This document shows, one piece after another, positions 48,388-56,906 of a stretch of 64,000 nucleotides of DNA; within the stretch, counting starts at the first letter, position 1; each line of letters opens with the position of its first letter. The position numbers and the translations under genes are program-made. The notes beneath the pieces were generated by a model that worked only from the letters and a program-made list of their open reading frames with translations, did no database searches and was not told the DNA's origin. Source of the DNA: Chelativorans xinjiangensis (lineage in GTDB: Bacteria > Pseudomonadota > Alphaproteobacteria > Rhizobiales > Rhizobiaceae); the NCBI RefSeq assembly GCF_009812055.1, contig NZ_WQNH01000004.1:62001-126000 (forward strand), given 5' to 3'.

Positions 48388-49572
48388 ATGCCCGCATCCC
48401 ATTTGCCCTTCAGCATCCAGGAATACGCGAACCGGCTGGACAAGACCCGCCGGGCGATGGAAGCGAAAGGGATCGATATCCTGTTCGTCGAGGACCCCTC
48501 CAACATGGCGTGGCTCACCGGCTACGACGGCTGGTCCTTCTATGTCCATCAGGGTGTTCTGGTCTTCAAGGATGACGACCCCATCTGGTGGGGCCGCTCC
48601 ATGGACGGCAACGGCGCCGTACGCACCTGCTACATGTCCGACGAGCGGGTGCTGCGCTACCCCGACCACTACGTGCAGGCCAACACGCTGCACCCCATGC
48701 AGCATCTGGCCGAGGTCATCCGCGCCCATGGCTACGCCAATAAGCGCATCGGCGTGGAATTGGAGAACTACTATTTCTCGGCCAAGGCCTACCTGGTGCT
48801 GCACGAGGAGTTGCCGGACGCCAAGTTCGTGGATGCCACCGGGCTGGTCAACTGGCAGCGCGCGGTGAAGTCGGACGAGGAGCTGGTCTTCATGCGGCGC
48901 GCCGCCCGCATCTCGGAAAAGATGATCGACGGCATCGTCGAGCGCATCGAGCCGGGCATGAAGAAGAACGACCTGGTGGCCGAGATCTACGGCGACGCCA
49001 TCCGCGGCGTCGACGACGACTGGGGCGAGTACCCGGCCATCGTGCCGCTCCTGCCCACTGGCTCCGACGCCGCCGCCCCGCATCTGACATGGGACGGACG
49101 GCGTTTCGAGCAGGGCCACGCGACCTTCTTCGAGATCGCCGGCTGCTACCGCCGCTATCACACGCCCTTCTGCCGCACGGTCTTCCTCGGCACGCCACCG
49201 CAATACATGCTCGACGCGGAAAAGGCGCTGGCCGCCGGCATCGAAGCAGGCCTCGACGTGGCGCGGGCCGGAAACCGGGCAGGGCAGGTGGCCGAGGCCC
49301 TCTACGGCGAACTGGAAAAAGCCGGCATCGGACGCGACGGGCGCTGCGGCTATTCCATCGGCATCTCCTACCCGCCGGACTGGGGCGAGCGCACCATCTC
49401 CTTCCGCCGCGAGGACGAGACAATCCTCGAGGCGGGCATGACCTTCCACTTCATGCCCGGCCTGTGGATGGCCGACTGGGGGCTTGAGATCACCGAGAGC
49501 ATCCTGATCAAGGAAGAGGGGCCGGCCGAGGCGTTGTGCAAGCGGCCGCGGGAACTGATTGTGAAGGATTGA
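48388..49572 (+). CDS. doeA: ectoine hydrolase DoeA
   Basis: A 394-residue M24-family enzyme that opens the ectoine ring to N-acetyl-diaminobutyrate. It opens FSIQEYANRLDKTRRAMEAKGIDILF and has DoeA-typical segments NMAWLTGYDGWSFYVHQGV and ENYYFSAKAYLVLHEELP. The metal ligand positions of true peptidases are partly replaced in this family. It is distinct from the M24 paralogue at 39506. The ATG at 48388 follows GGAGGT. It is divergent from ehuB. Confidence 0.92.
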   Translation: MPASHLPFSIQEYANRLDKTRRAMEAKGIDILFVEDPSNMAWLTGYDGWSFYVHQGVLVFKDDDPIWWGRSMDGNGAVRTCYMSDERVLRYPDHYVQANTLHPMQHLAEVIRAHGYANKRIGVELENYYFSAKAYLVLHEELPDAKFVDATGLVNWQRAVKSDEELVFMRRAARISEKMIDGIVERIEPGMKKNDLVAEIYGDAIRGVDDDWGEYPAIVPLLPTGSDAAAPHLTWDGRRFEQGHATFFEIAGCYRRYHTPFCRTVFLGTPPQYMLDAEKALAAGIEAGLDVARAGNRAGQVAEALYGELEKAGIGRDGRCGYSIGISYPPDWGERTISFRREDETILEAGMTFHFMPGLWMADWGLEITESILIKEEGPAEALCKRPRELIVKD

Positions 49573-49611
49573 GGTATCCTTTGGTTGGACGCGCCGGCCC
49601 CCTCTATGCAG

Positions 49612-49712
49612 CGCACCTATCTCCCCCTTGGTGGGGGAGAAAGCGATTTCAACATCTTAGCTGGAGCAGCGGAAGCTAAGTGTTAGAAATCGCAAGAGAG
49701 GGGGCTTCTCGC
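49612..49712. repeat. Palindromic intergenic repeat between doeA and the deacetylase
   Basis: A tctcccccttggtgggggaga hairpin followed by AGCGATTTCAACATCTTAGCT and its inverted partner AGCTAAGTGTTAGAAATCGC. The two arms of about 21 bases are separated by 10. The 177-base gap between the genes contains nothing else of note. Confidence 0.75.
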
Positions 49713-49749
49713 GCCGACCGGCCGGACATCGCGAACATCAAGACAGCCC

Positions 49750-50907
49750 ATGCCCGACATCGCACACACCAAGCAAATCCTCGCCGACCTCGTGGCCTTC
49801 CCGACGGTCTCCGCCGACAGCAACCTCGCGCTCATCGCCTACGCGGCGGAAATCCTGAGCGATGCCGGCGCCCGCATTTCCATGCACCATGACGAGACGG
49901 GCGCCAAGGCCAACCTCTTCGCCACGCTCGGGCCCGAAGGCGACGGCGGCATCGTGCTGTCTGGCCATACCGATGTCGTCCCCGTCGACGGGCAGGAATG
50001 GACCGGCGACCCGTTTACCCTGCGCGAGGTGGACGGCCGGCTCTACGGTCGCGGCACCTGCGACATGAAGGGATTCATCGCCTGCTGCCTCGCCATGGTG
50101 CCGGTCTTCGCCCAAAAGCCCCTGAAGCGGCCGTTGCACTTCGCCTTCACCTATGACGAGGAGGTGGGTTGCTTCGGCGCCCGCGCCCTGATGGAGGAAC
50201 TAAAGCGCGCCGCAATCCGCCCCGCCGCGGCCATCATCGGCGAGCCGACCTCGATGCGCATCATCGAGGGGCACAAGGGCTGCTACGAATACACGACCGA
50301 GTTCCGCGGGCTCGAGGGGCATGGTTCCGATCCGGACCGCGGCGTCAACGCCGTCGAGTATGCGGTGCGCTATGTCTCGCGCCTGATGGCGCTCGCCGAG
50401 GAGCTGAAGGCGCGGGCGCCGGCGGAAAGCCGCTTTCACCCGCCCTGGACGACGCTGCAGGTGGGTCTTATGCAGGGCGGCGCGGCGCGCAACGTGATTC
50501 CCGGCCATTGCAAGGTGGAGTGGGAGATGCGGCCGGTGCAGGAGGGGGACGCGGGGTTCGTGAAGGACGATATAAAGGCCTATATCGACCAGGTTCTGCG
50601 CCCGGCGATGAAGATCGTCTCCGAGGAGGCCGACATCGTCACCCATGTGGTGGGCGAGGTGGAGGGGCTGGAGCCGGTCGCCCAATCGGAGGCACGGCGC
50701 ATCGTCTCCGAACTGACGGGACTGACGGAGGCGGAAGTGGTGGCTTTCGGCACCGAGGCCGGCCTGTTCCAGAGCGCCGGCATTTCCGCCGTCATCTGCG
50801 GCCCAGGCTCGATCGAAGAGGCGCACAAGCCGGACGAGTTCGTGTCCGTCGAGCAGCTTGCCGCCTGCCTCGGCATGCTGGAACGGCTGAGGCCCAGGCT
50901 GACGTGA
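49750..50907 (+). CDS. M20 (ArgE/DapE) family deacetylase, ectoine locus
   Basis: A 385-residue zinc hydrolase of the acetylornithine deacetylase type. Metal ligands are His and Asp in SGHTDVVPVDG, the catalytic Glu pair in TYDEEVGCFGA, IIGEPTSMR and the final His in EEAHKPDEF. In this locus it probably removes acetyl from N-acetyl-2,4-diaminobutyrate made by DoeA. The classical DoeB/EutE of other species belongs to the succinylglutamate-desuccinylase family instead, so this looks like the alternative enzyme type. A role as ordinary ArgE cannot be excluded. Confidence 0.85.
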   Translation: MPDIAHTKQILADLVAFPTVSADSNLALIAYAAEILSDAGARISMHHDETGAKANLFATLGPEGDGGIVLSGHTDVVPVDGQEWTGDPFTLREVDGRLYGRGTCDMKGFIACCLAMVPVFAQKPLKRPLHFAFTYDEEVGCFGARALMEELKRAAIRPAAAIIGEPTSMRIIEGHKGCYEYTTEFRGLEGHGSDPDRGVNAVEYAVRYVSRLMALAEELKARAPAESRFHPPWTTLQVGLMQGGAARNVIPGHCKVEWEMRPVQEGDAGFVKDDIKAYIDQVLRPAMKIVSEEADIVTHVVGEVEGLEPVAQSEARRIVSELTGLTEAEVVAFGTEAGLFQSAGISAVICGPGSIEEAHKPDEFVSVEQLAACLGMLERLRPRLT

Positions 50908-50914
50908 GGGAGCG

Positions 50915-51613
50915 ATGAGCAGAGGCGGCGAGGCGCGTGCCCGTTTCGAGCGCATCTACCGGACGCTGCGCCAGCGTATCTGCCTGCTCGATTATCCCCC
51001 TGACCGCCGCCTGCGCGAGGAGGATCTGGCGGAGGAGTTCAAGACCAGCCGCACGCCTATCCGCCGCGTCCTGGCACGGCTGGAGGACGAGGGGCTCCTG
51101 CGCTCCGTCCATGGCGTCGGCACCATCGTCACCGACATCCATATCGATGACCTGCAGCAGGTCTACCAGCTCCGCGTGGAACTCGCCGAACTCGTCGGCA
51201 AGCTGTCGCCGGTGCCGCCGGACCGGCGGAAGCTGGAGGAGTTCCGCCAGCTCATGGCGCGAGGCGAGGCACTGGTCGCCCGGCCCGACGCGCGCGAGTT
51301 CGCCCGCCTCAACATGGAGTTCTTCCACCTCCTGATGGATCTCACCGCCAACGAGCCGCTGCGCGAGATTTCCGAGCGGCTCTACTATCAGACGACGCGC
51401 AACTGGCTGAAGACCGCCTCGCGGCTTGCCCAGTACCGGGAAATGCTGATGAACGAGATCTTCTTCTTCCAGCGCGAGATGACCGACACGGTGGCGGCCA
51501 TCGAGATCGGCGATCTGCGCGTCGTCGGCCACATCAGGCGCTCCCATGTGGCGATGAGCTTCGCCCGGCTCTACGCGGAAGCCCATCCTGCCCTCCAGGA
51601 GGGGGAACGCTAG
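50915..51613 (+). CDS. GntR family regulator (FadR/FCD type)
   Basis: A 232-residue regulator. The N-terminal winged helix is RIYRTLRQRICLLDYPPDRRLREEDLAEEFKTSRTPIRRVLARLEDEGLL; the FCD ligand domain (about 80-220) follows with YQLRVELAELVGKL. It starts 7 bases after the deacetylase, so it is in the ectoine plus-strand unit and is its probable regulator. Most ectoine loci use a MocR-type EnuR with a fused aminotransferase domain, which is not present here. Confidence 0.87.
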   Translation: MSRGGEARARFERIYRTLRQRICLLDYPPDRRLREEDLAEEFKTSRTPIRRVLARLEDEGLLRSVHGVGTIVTDIHIDDLQQVYQLRVELAELVGKLSPVPPDRRKLEEFRQLMARGEALVARPDAREFARLNMEFFHLLMDLTANEPLREISERLYYQTTRNWLKTASRLAQYREMLMNEIFFFQREMTDTVAAIEIGDLRVVGHIRRSHVAMSFARLYAEAHPALQEGER

Positions 51614-51651
51614 GCCTGGCGGACCGTTTTGCCGCCGAGGTCGTTTCAGGC

Positions 51652-51682
51652 TTGACCTTCCAGTAACTGGAAGCCCTATCTG
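51652..51682 (+). promoter_or_regulatory. MerR-type (CueR-like) metal promoter
   Basis: TTGACC (51652-51657), a 19-base spacer and TATCTG (51677-51682). The long spacer holds the perfect dyad TTCCAGT-A-ACTGGAA (51658-51672). Overlong spacers with such ACCTTCC...GGAAG dyads are the mark of copper-sensing MerR regulators such as CueR. It drives the P-type ATPase starting at 51712. Confidence 0.7.
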
Positions 51683-51711
51683 AGCGGCGCGATGCGATTC
51701 CGGAGAGCCCA

Positions 51712-54213
51712 ATGGAACAAAAAACACACGACACCGCACTTGCCGACCAGACGGGACACGACCACACGGGGTCCAACCAGGCGGAGGTCGTCCGCGACCC
51801 GGTTTGCGGCATGACGGTCGATCCGTCGAAGGGCAAGCCCAGCCTGGAGCATGCCGGACATATCTACCATTTCTGCAGCGAATCCTGCCGCAACCGCTTT
51901 GCCGCCGATCCCGAGGCCTACCTGACGGCCAAGGATCCGGTGTGCGGCATGGATGTGGAGCGCGCGACGGCGCGCCATTTCCACCGCCACGAGGGCGAGG
52001 GCTATTACTTCTGTTCCTCCGGCTGTGCGGAGAAATTCACCGCCGAGCCAAAGCGCTATCTGGGCGACAGGCCGGCGCCGGAGCCGATGCCCAAGGGCAC
52101 GAAATACACCTGCCCGATGCACCCGGAAATCGTCACCGACCAGCCGGGAAGCTGCCCCCTCTGCGGCATGGCGCTGGAGCCCATGGGCGTGCCCACCGGC
52201 GAGGAGGGCCCCAATCCGGAACTGATCGACTTCACCCGCCGGCTTTGGGTCAGCGCCATCCTGACCATGCCGCTGGTGGTCATCGCCATGGGGCCGATGC
52301 TGGGCTTGCCCGCGCGGCAATGGATCGGCGAGCCGGTGGCCGGCTGGCTCGAGCTCCTGCTGGCGACGCCGGTGGTGTTGTGGGCGGCCGCGCCCTTCTT
52401 CCACCGCGGCTGGCAGTCGATCGTCAACCGCAGTCCCAACATGTGGACGCTGATCTCCATCGGCGTCGGCGCCGCCTATGGCTACAGCGTCGTTGCAACG
52501 CTTTTCCCGGAAGTCTTCCCGCATTCCTTCCGCACGCATGAAGGCACCGTGCCCGTCTATTTCGAGGCCGCGGCGGTGATCGTCACGCTCATCTTCGTCG
52601 GCCAGGTGCTGGAGCTGAAGGCCCGCGAACGCACAGGCTCGGCCATCCGCGCGCTCCTCGACCTGTCGCCCAAGACCGCGCGGCTGATCGGCGCCGACGG
52701 CAAGGAGGCGGACGTGCCGCTCGATGAGGTGCAGGTGGGCGACCTCCTGCGCGTGCGGCCGGGCGATTCCGTGCCGGTCGACGGCGTGGTGGAGGAGGGC
52801 CGCTCATCCCTCGACGAATCCATGATCTCCGGCGAGCCCCTTCCGGTGGAGAAAGAAGCCGGCGACCCGCTCACCGGCGGCACGCTCAACAAGAACGGCA
52901 CGCTGGTCATGCGCGCCGAGCGGGTGGGCAGCGAGACCATGCTTTCCAAGATCGTCGACATGGTGGCCGCCGCCCAGCGTTCGCGCGCGCCGATCCAGGG
53001 GCTGGCCGACCGGGTGGCGGCCTGGTTCGTGCCCACGGTGGTGCTGGTCGCCATCGTCGCCTTCATCGTCTGGGCGATCTTCGGGCCGCACCCGAGCATG
53101 ATCTTCGCCATCGTCTCGGCGGTCTCCGTGCTCATCATCGCCTGCCCCTGTGCGCTGGGGCTGGCCACGCCCATGTCGATCATGACGGCCACCGGCCGCG
53201 GCGCCCAGGGCGGCGTGCTGATCCGCGACGCGGAGGCGCTGGAGCGTTTTGCGCGCGTCGACACGCTGGTCGTCGACAAGACCGGCACGCTGACCGAGGG
53301 CCGGCCGAAGCTGACCGACGTGGTGACGGCCGAGGGCATCGGGCGCGCCGAGCTTCTGTCGCTGGCCGCCAGCCTTGAGCGCGGTTCGGAGCATCCGCTT
53401 GCCGAAGCCATCGTCGAGGGGGCGGAAGCCGAGGGCGCCACGCTTGCAAACGCCGTCGACTTCGAGGCCGTCACCGGCAAGGGCGTCTCGGGCGTGGTGT
53501 CCGGCAAGCGCGTGGCGCTCGGCAACGCGGCCATGATGAAGGAACTCGGCCTCGATCTCGGGCCGCTCGCGGGCCGTGCCGAGAGCCTGCAGGCCGAGGG
53601 CAAGACGGCCATGTTCGTCGCCCTCGACGGCAAGGCGGCCGGCATCGTCGCCGTCGCCGACCCCATCAAGGAGACGACGGCCGGGGCCATCCGCGCCCTG
53701 CACGATCTGGGCCTCACCATCATCATGGCGACGGGCGACAACGAGCGCACCGCCCGCGCCGTGGCCGAAAAGCTCGGCATCGACGATGTGCGCGCCGACG
53801 TCCTGCCGGAAGACAAGAAGGCCCTCGTCGACGAGTTCCACGCGCGCGGCGCCAAGGTTGCCATGGCCGGCGACGGCGTCAACGACGCGCCGGCGCTCGC
53901 CGCTGCGGAAGTCGGCATCGCCATGGGCACCGGCGCAGACGTCGCCATGGAAAGCGCCGGCATCACGCTGGTGAAGGGAGATCTGACGGGCATCGTCAGG
54001 GCGCGCAAGCTCGCCCGCGCGACGATCCGCAACATCAAGCAGAACCTCTTCTTCGCCTTTGTCTACAACGCCGCCGGCGTGCCCATCGCCGCCGGCATCC
54101 TCTACCCGGTCTTCGGCACGCTCTTGTCGCCGATGATCGCGGCGGCAGCCATGAGCCTGTCGTCGGTCTCCGTCATCGGCAACGCGCTGAGGCTGAGACG
54201 CCTGCGCCTTTAA
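51712..54213 (+). CDS. copper/heavy-metal P1B-type ATPase with two YHS domains
   Basis: An 833-residue membrane pump that exports Cu+ or Ag+ using ATP. Order: YHS domain 1 (about 24-72, [13 protein letters not shown]), YHS domain 2 (about 76-120, [13 protein letters not shown]), a heavy-metal-binding segment ([21 protein letters not shown], about 125-160), then the P-type core with the metal-site CPC in [12 protein letters not shown] near 480, the phosphorylated Asp in DKTGTLTEG near 521, a nucleotide domain with SEHPLAEAI, and the hinge [12 protein letters not shown]. It lacks the usual HMA/CxxC domain. Regulated by the MerR-type promoter upstream; no cueR gene is nearby. Confidence 0.9.
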   Translation: MEQKTHDTALADQTGHDHTGSNQAEVVRDPVCGMTVDPSKGKPSLEHAGHIYHFCSESCRNRFAADPEAYLTAKDPVCGMDVERATARHFHRHEGEGYYFCSSGCAEKFTAEPKRYLGDRPAPEPMPKGTKYTCPMHPEIVTDQPGSCPLCGMALEPMGVPTGEEGPNPELIDFTRRLWVSAILTMPLVVIAMGPMLGLPARQWIGEPVAGWLELLLATPVVLWAAAPFFHRGWQSIVNRSPNMWTLISIGVGAAYGYSVVATLFPEVFPHSFRTHEGTVPVYFEAAAVIVTLIFVGQVLELKARERTGSAIRALLDLSPKTARLIGADGKEADVPLDEVQVGDLLRVRPGDSVPVDGVVEEGRSSLDESMISGEPLPVEKEAGDPLTGGTLNKNGTLVMRAERVGSETMLSKIVDMVAAAQRSRAPIQGLADRVAAWFVPTVVLVAIVAFIVWAIFGPHPSMIFAIVSAVSVLIIACPCALGLATPMSIMTATGRGAQGGVLIRDAEALERFARVDTLVVDKTGTLTEGRPKLTDVVTAEGIGRAELLSLAASLERGSEHPLAEAIVEGAEAEGATLANAVDFEAVTGKGVSGVVSGKRVALGNAAMMKELGLDLGPLAGRAESLQAEGKTAMFVALDGKAAGIVAVADPIKETTAGAIRALHDLGLTIIMATGDNERTARAVAEKLGIDDVRADVLPEDKKALVDEFHARGAKVAMAGDGVNDAPALAAAEVGIAMGTGADVAMESAGITLVKGDLTGIVRARKLARATIRNIKQNLFFAFVYNAAGVPIAAGILYPVFGTLLSPMIAAAAMSLSSVSVIGNALRLRRLRL

Positions 54214-54223
54214 GCCCCGACCC

Positions 54224-54336
54224 GCGTCATCCCGGAAGTCGGAGCGAAGCGGAGACTGTCCGGGACCCATTCCGGAATGTGGAAGACTCACGGAATGGAT
54301 CCCGGACAAGCCTTCGGCTTTCCGGGATGACGGCGG
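54224..54336. repeat. CGTCATCCCGG palindromic repeat, copy 1
   Basis: Starts gcgtcatcccgga and ends tccgggatgacggcgg, so the outer arms are inverted. Inner halves tccgggacccattccg and cggaatggatcccgga also pair. A similar copy is at 56334-56448. It follows the copper ATPase gene and precedes the nasT promoter. Confidence 0.85.
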
Positions 54337-54385
54337 ATATTGGTGGGGCTGACCGCCGGAAATGCATGCGCCTAATTTTCGGCAT

Positions 54386-54402
54386 TGCACAATCATTGTG
54401 CA
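54386..54402. promoter_or_regulatory. NtrC-like box just upstream of nasT
   Basis: TGCACAATCATTGTGCA is a perfect TGCAC-N7-GTGCA dyad, the form of an NtrC binding site. It lies only 17 bases before the nasT start, too close for classical enhancer action on nasT. It may act as a roadblock or be an RNA hairpin. Nitrogen control of the locus would make sense. Confidence 0.4.
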
Positions 54403-54418
54403 TGCGCAAAATAGAGGC

Positions 54419-55009
54419 ATGCCGCCCCGTTCGCTCTCCGTCCTGGTCATCGACGAAAACACCCTGCGCGCCGCCATCATCGAGGCTGGGCTGCGCGAGG
54501 CCGGGCATGAGCACGTCACCATCGTGCACGACGTCAACGGCATCGCCCAGCGCATCGCCGAGATTGAGCCCGACGTCATCGTCATCGACCTGGAAAACCC
54601 CAACCGCGACATGCTGGAGAACATGTTCAACCTGTCGCGCGCCGTCAGGCGGCCGATCGCCATGTTCGTCGACCAGTCCGATCAGAGCGCCATCGAGGCG
54701 GCGGTGGATGCCGGTGTCTCGGCCTATGTGGTGGACGGGCTGAGGCAGGAGCGGGTGAAGCCTATCGTCGACATGGCCATCAGCCGCTTCAACGCCTATT
54801 CGAAGCTTGCGCGCGAATTGGAGGAGGCCAAGAGCGCGCTCGAAAACCGCAAGCTGGTCGACCGTGCCAAGGGCATTCTCATGCGCTCCAAGGGGATTTC
54901 CGAGGAGGAGGCCTACACGCTGCTCCGCCGCGCGGCGATGAACCAGAACCGCAAGATATCGGAAATCGCCCAGAGCCTGATCCTGGCCTCCGGGCTGCTC
55001 GACGAGTGA
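54419..55009 (+). CDS. nasT: nitrate antiterminator NasT (receiver-ANTAR)
   Basis: A 196-residue response-regulator-like protein. The receiver-like domain (about 5-120, LSVLVIDENTLRAAIIEAGL) is followed by a coiled helix and an RNA-binding ANTAR domain (about 130-196, RKLVDRAKGILMRSKGISEEEAYTLLRRAAM). NasT binds paired hairpins in nitrate assimilation leaders and prevents termination; NasS holds it inactive without nitrate. The start is uncertain: an in-frame ATG at 54362 would run through the NtrC-like box, and the one used has a poor ribosome site. It overlaps no gene and is followed by nasS after 8 bases. Confidence 0.9.
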   Translation: MPPRSLSVLVIDENTLRAAIIEAGLREAGHEHVTIVHDVNGIAQRIAEIEPDVIVIDLENPNRDMLENMFNLSRAVRRPIAMFVDQSDQSAIEAAVDAGVSAYVVDGLRQERVKPIVDMAISRFNAYSKLARELEEAKSALENRKLVDRAKGILMRSKGISEEEAYTLLRRAAMNQNRKISEIAQSLILASGLLDE

Positions 55010-55017
55010 GGCGCGTA

Positions 55018-56256
55018 ATGAGCGAACACCACATCACCGCCGGGTTCCTGCCGCTCCTCGACAGCGCCATCCTGGTGGCGGCGCGCGAGAAGGGTTTTGC
55101 AGCAAGCGAGGGCGTCGACCTGACGCTGGTGCGCGAGACCTCCTGGGCCAGCATCCGCGACCGCATCGCCGTCGGCCATTTCGAGGTGGCGCACATGCTG
55201 GCGCCCATGCCGATCGCCGCCAATCTCGGCCTGACGCCGATGCGTCTCGACCTCATTGCCCCGCTGGCGCTCGGCCTTGGCGGCAACGCCGTCACCGTCA
55301 GCAACGCCCTGTGGCGAGCGATGGAGGAAGCCGGTGCTGCCGGCCCGGACGACCCGGCGGCGGTTGGGGCCGCGCTCAGGAAGGTGATCGAAGACCGGCG
55401 AGGGCAGGGGAGCGACAGGCTGCGCTTCGGCGTCGTCCACCCCCATTCGGGGCACAATTTCGAGCTGCGCTACTGGCTCGCCGCCTGTGGCATCGATCCC
55501 GAGCGCGACGTCGACATCACCGTCGTGCCGCCGCCGCTGACGGCAGACGCCATGGCCGCCGGCCGCATCGACGGCTTCTGCGTCGGCGAGCCGTGGAACA
55601 GCGTCGCCGTGGCGGCCGGCCATGCCCGCATCGCCACGGTCAAGGCGGCCATCTGGAGGTCGAGCCCGGAAAAGGTGCTTGGCGTGCGGGCCGACTGGGC
55701 CGTCGCGCACAGCGATACGCTCGCCCGCCTCTTGCGCGCGCTCTACCGCGCCGCCGCCTGGTGCGGTGAGGCGGAGAACCACGAGGAACTGGCGGCGATC
55801 CTTTCCGGCGAAGCCTATCTCGGCCAGCCGGCGAAGCTCCTCCTCGGCGCCCTCGACGGGCGGCTGGAGACGGGTGGCGGCATCCACCGCTTTGCCGATT
55901 TTTTCCTGCCGATGGAGAAGGCGGCGACCTTTCCCTGGCAGAGCCATGCGCTGTGGTTCTATTCGCAGATGGTCCGCTGGGGTCAGGTCCCTCACGGCGA
56001 GACGAACGCGGAGAAGGCGCGGGCCTCCTTCCGCCCCGACATCTACCGCGCCGCCCTCGGCCCCCTCGGCGCGGCACTGCCCGCCGCCAGCATGAAGGTG
56101 GAGGGCGCGTTGACGGCCCCGACACCCGTCGGCGCAACCTCCGGCCGGCTGATCCTCGGCCCCGACGGCTTCTTCGACGGGGCGGTGTTCGACCCGGCAG
56201 AACTGGACGGCTATATCTCCGGGCAGAGGTCTGCTGGCGCCCGCCAACGGCCTTGA
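55018..56256 (+). CDS. nasS: nitrate sensor NasS (NrtA/CmpA-like, cytoplasmic)
   Basis: A 412-residue protein of the NrtA/CmpA nitrate-binding family. It opens HITAGFLPLLDSAILVAAREKGF and has HMLAPMPIAANLGL, HPHSGHNFELRYWLAACGI and DGFCVGEPWNSVAV. There is no signal peptide or lipoprotein motif, so it is cytoplasmic, as expected for NasS, which senses nitrate and nitrite and releases NasT. The ATG at 55018 is used; a GTG at 55006 overlaps the nasT end. Confidence 0.9.
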   Translation: MSEHHITAGFLPLLDSAILVAAREKGFAASEGVDLTLVRETSWASIRDRIAVGHFEVAHMLAPMPIAANLGLTPMRLDLIAPLALGLGGNAVTVSNALWRAMEEAGAAGPDDPAAVGAALRKVIEDRRGQGSDRLRFGVVHPHSGHNFELRYWLAACGIDPERDVDITVVPPPLTADAMAAGRIDGFCVGEPWNSVAVAAGHARIATVKAAIWRSSPEKVLGVRADWAVAHSDTLARLLRALYRAAAWCGEAENHEELAAILSGEAYLGQPAKLLLGALDGRLETGGGIHRFADFFLPMEKAATFPWQSHALWFYSQMVRWGQVPHGETNAEKARASFRPDIYRAALGPLGAALPAASMKVEGALTAPTPVGATSGRLILGPDGFFDGAVFDPAELDGYISGQRSAGARQRP

Positions 56257-56284
56257 TTTTTGACCATGGTGGTGGCGTGTCGAC

Positions 56285-56519
56285 GCTCAGGCATGTGTCC
56301 TCGGCTCAAGCCCCATAGGCGCAAACATAAGCCTCGTCATCCCGGCCGAACGAAGTGAGAGCCGGGATCCATTCCGTGACGTCGACGTTCCGGAATGGAT
56401 CCCGGACAGCCTGCGCCCTGCGGGCTTCGGCTTCCGGGATGACGGCGTAGGGAAATTACGCGCCCCAAAGCCTTGATTTAGCGCCTATGGGGCTTGAACC
56501 GAGGATCCATGCCTGAACG
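56285..56519. repeat. Inverted repeat with another palindrome nested inside
   Basis: Left arm 56285-56325 (gctcaggcat...ccccataggcgc) and right arm 56480-56519 (gcgcctatgggg...atgcctgaac) are about 38-base inverted copies with few mismatches. Between them lies the CGTCATCCCGG palindrome (56334-56448). The likely history is insertion of the second element into the loop of the first. A further cataggcat / atgcct hairpin follows at about 56567-56590. Confidence 0.8.
56334..56448. repeat. CGTCATCCCGG palindromic repeat, copy 2
   Basis: Starts tcgtcatcccgg and ends ccgggatgacggcg; inner parts ccgggatccattccg and cggaatggatcccgg pair. Same family as 54224-54336. The two copies bracket nasT-nasS. 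Confidence 0.85.
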
Positions 56520-56708
56520 GCCGCAGCTACAAAAATGGTTGAGCAAAAAGGCCTTCGCCTAATTCATAGGCATCCAGCACCCATGCCTAAAATTTGATCG
56601 CTGCGCTGCAGCATTATTCACCACTGCCTGCGGCTCCAGCAAAACGCCGTACACGGTTCCACAAAGCAGCCCATTGAAAATAAACGATTCTTATTTCCGC
56701 TTCCGAGT

Positions 56709-56724
56709 TGGCACGCCTCGTGCA
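56709..56724 (+). promoter_or_regulatory. sigma-54 promoter of the nitrate assimilation operon
   Basis: TGGCACG-CCTC-GTGCA: the -24 GG (56710-56711) and -12 GC (56722-56723) have the required ten bases between them. One base differs from the TTGCA consensus. Transcription should begin near 56735, just ahead of the leader hairpins. Sigma-54 dependence implies NtrC-type nitrogen control; no certain NtrC site is visible in the 200 bases upstream. Confidence 0.8.
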
Positions 56725-56735
56725 TAGCTAAAGGC

Positions 56736-56855
56736 GGGTCCAGAGGGGACACCAAAAACAAGCGTCCAATGAAGGGCGCTGAGGCAAAGCTGCCGATCAG
56801 AGATCGCCGCCGTGACCGCGGGCAGGCGATTGCTGGCCGGCAGCTTTTCTTTTTT
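56736..56855 (+). promoter_or_regulatory. NasT-responsive leader: ANTAR hairpins and terminator
   Basis: P2 hairpin at 56761-56780: AGCGTCC / GGGCGCT stem with hexaloop AATGAA, having the A1 and G4 required by ANTAR proteins. P1 candidate at 56736-56753: GTCC / GGAC stem with an AGAGG loop, A1 and G4 present but one base short. Terminator: AAAGCTGCCG (56786-56795) pairs with CGGCAGCTTT (56838-56847), with an inner ATCGCC / GGCGAT stem, followed by TTTTCTTTTTT. It lies between the sigma-54 promoter and the transporter gene. Confidence 0.8.
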
Positions 56856-56906
56856 GCAGCAACGAAAACCTCAGCAGAGGCACGAGCAGTTGGATTGGAA
56901 CAGCCG

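Noticed and set aside
56769-56906. An N-terminal extension of the nitrate transporter starting at 56769
   Set aside because: This stretch forms the leader terminator and hairpin, and the encoded residues are not family-like.
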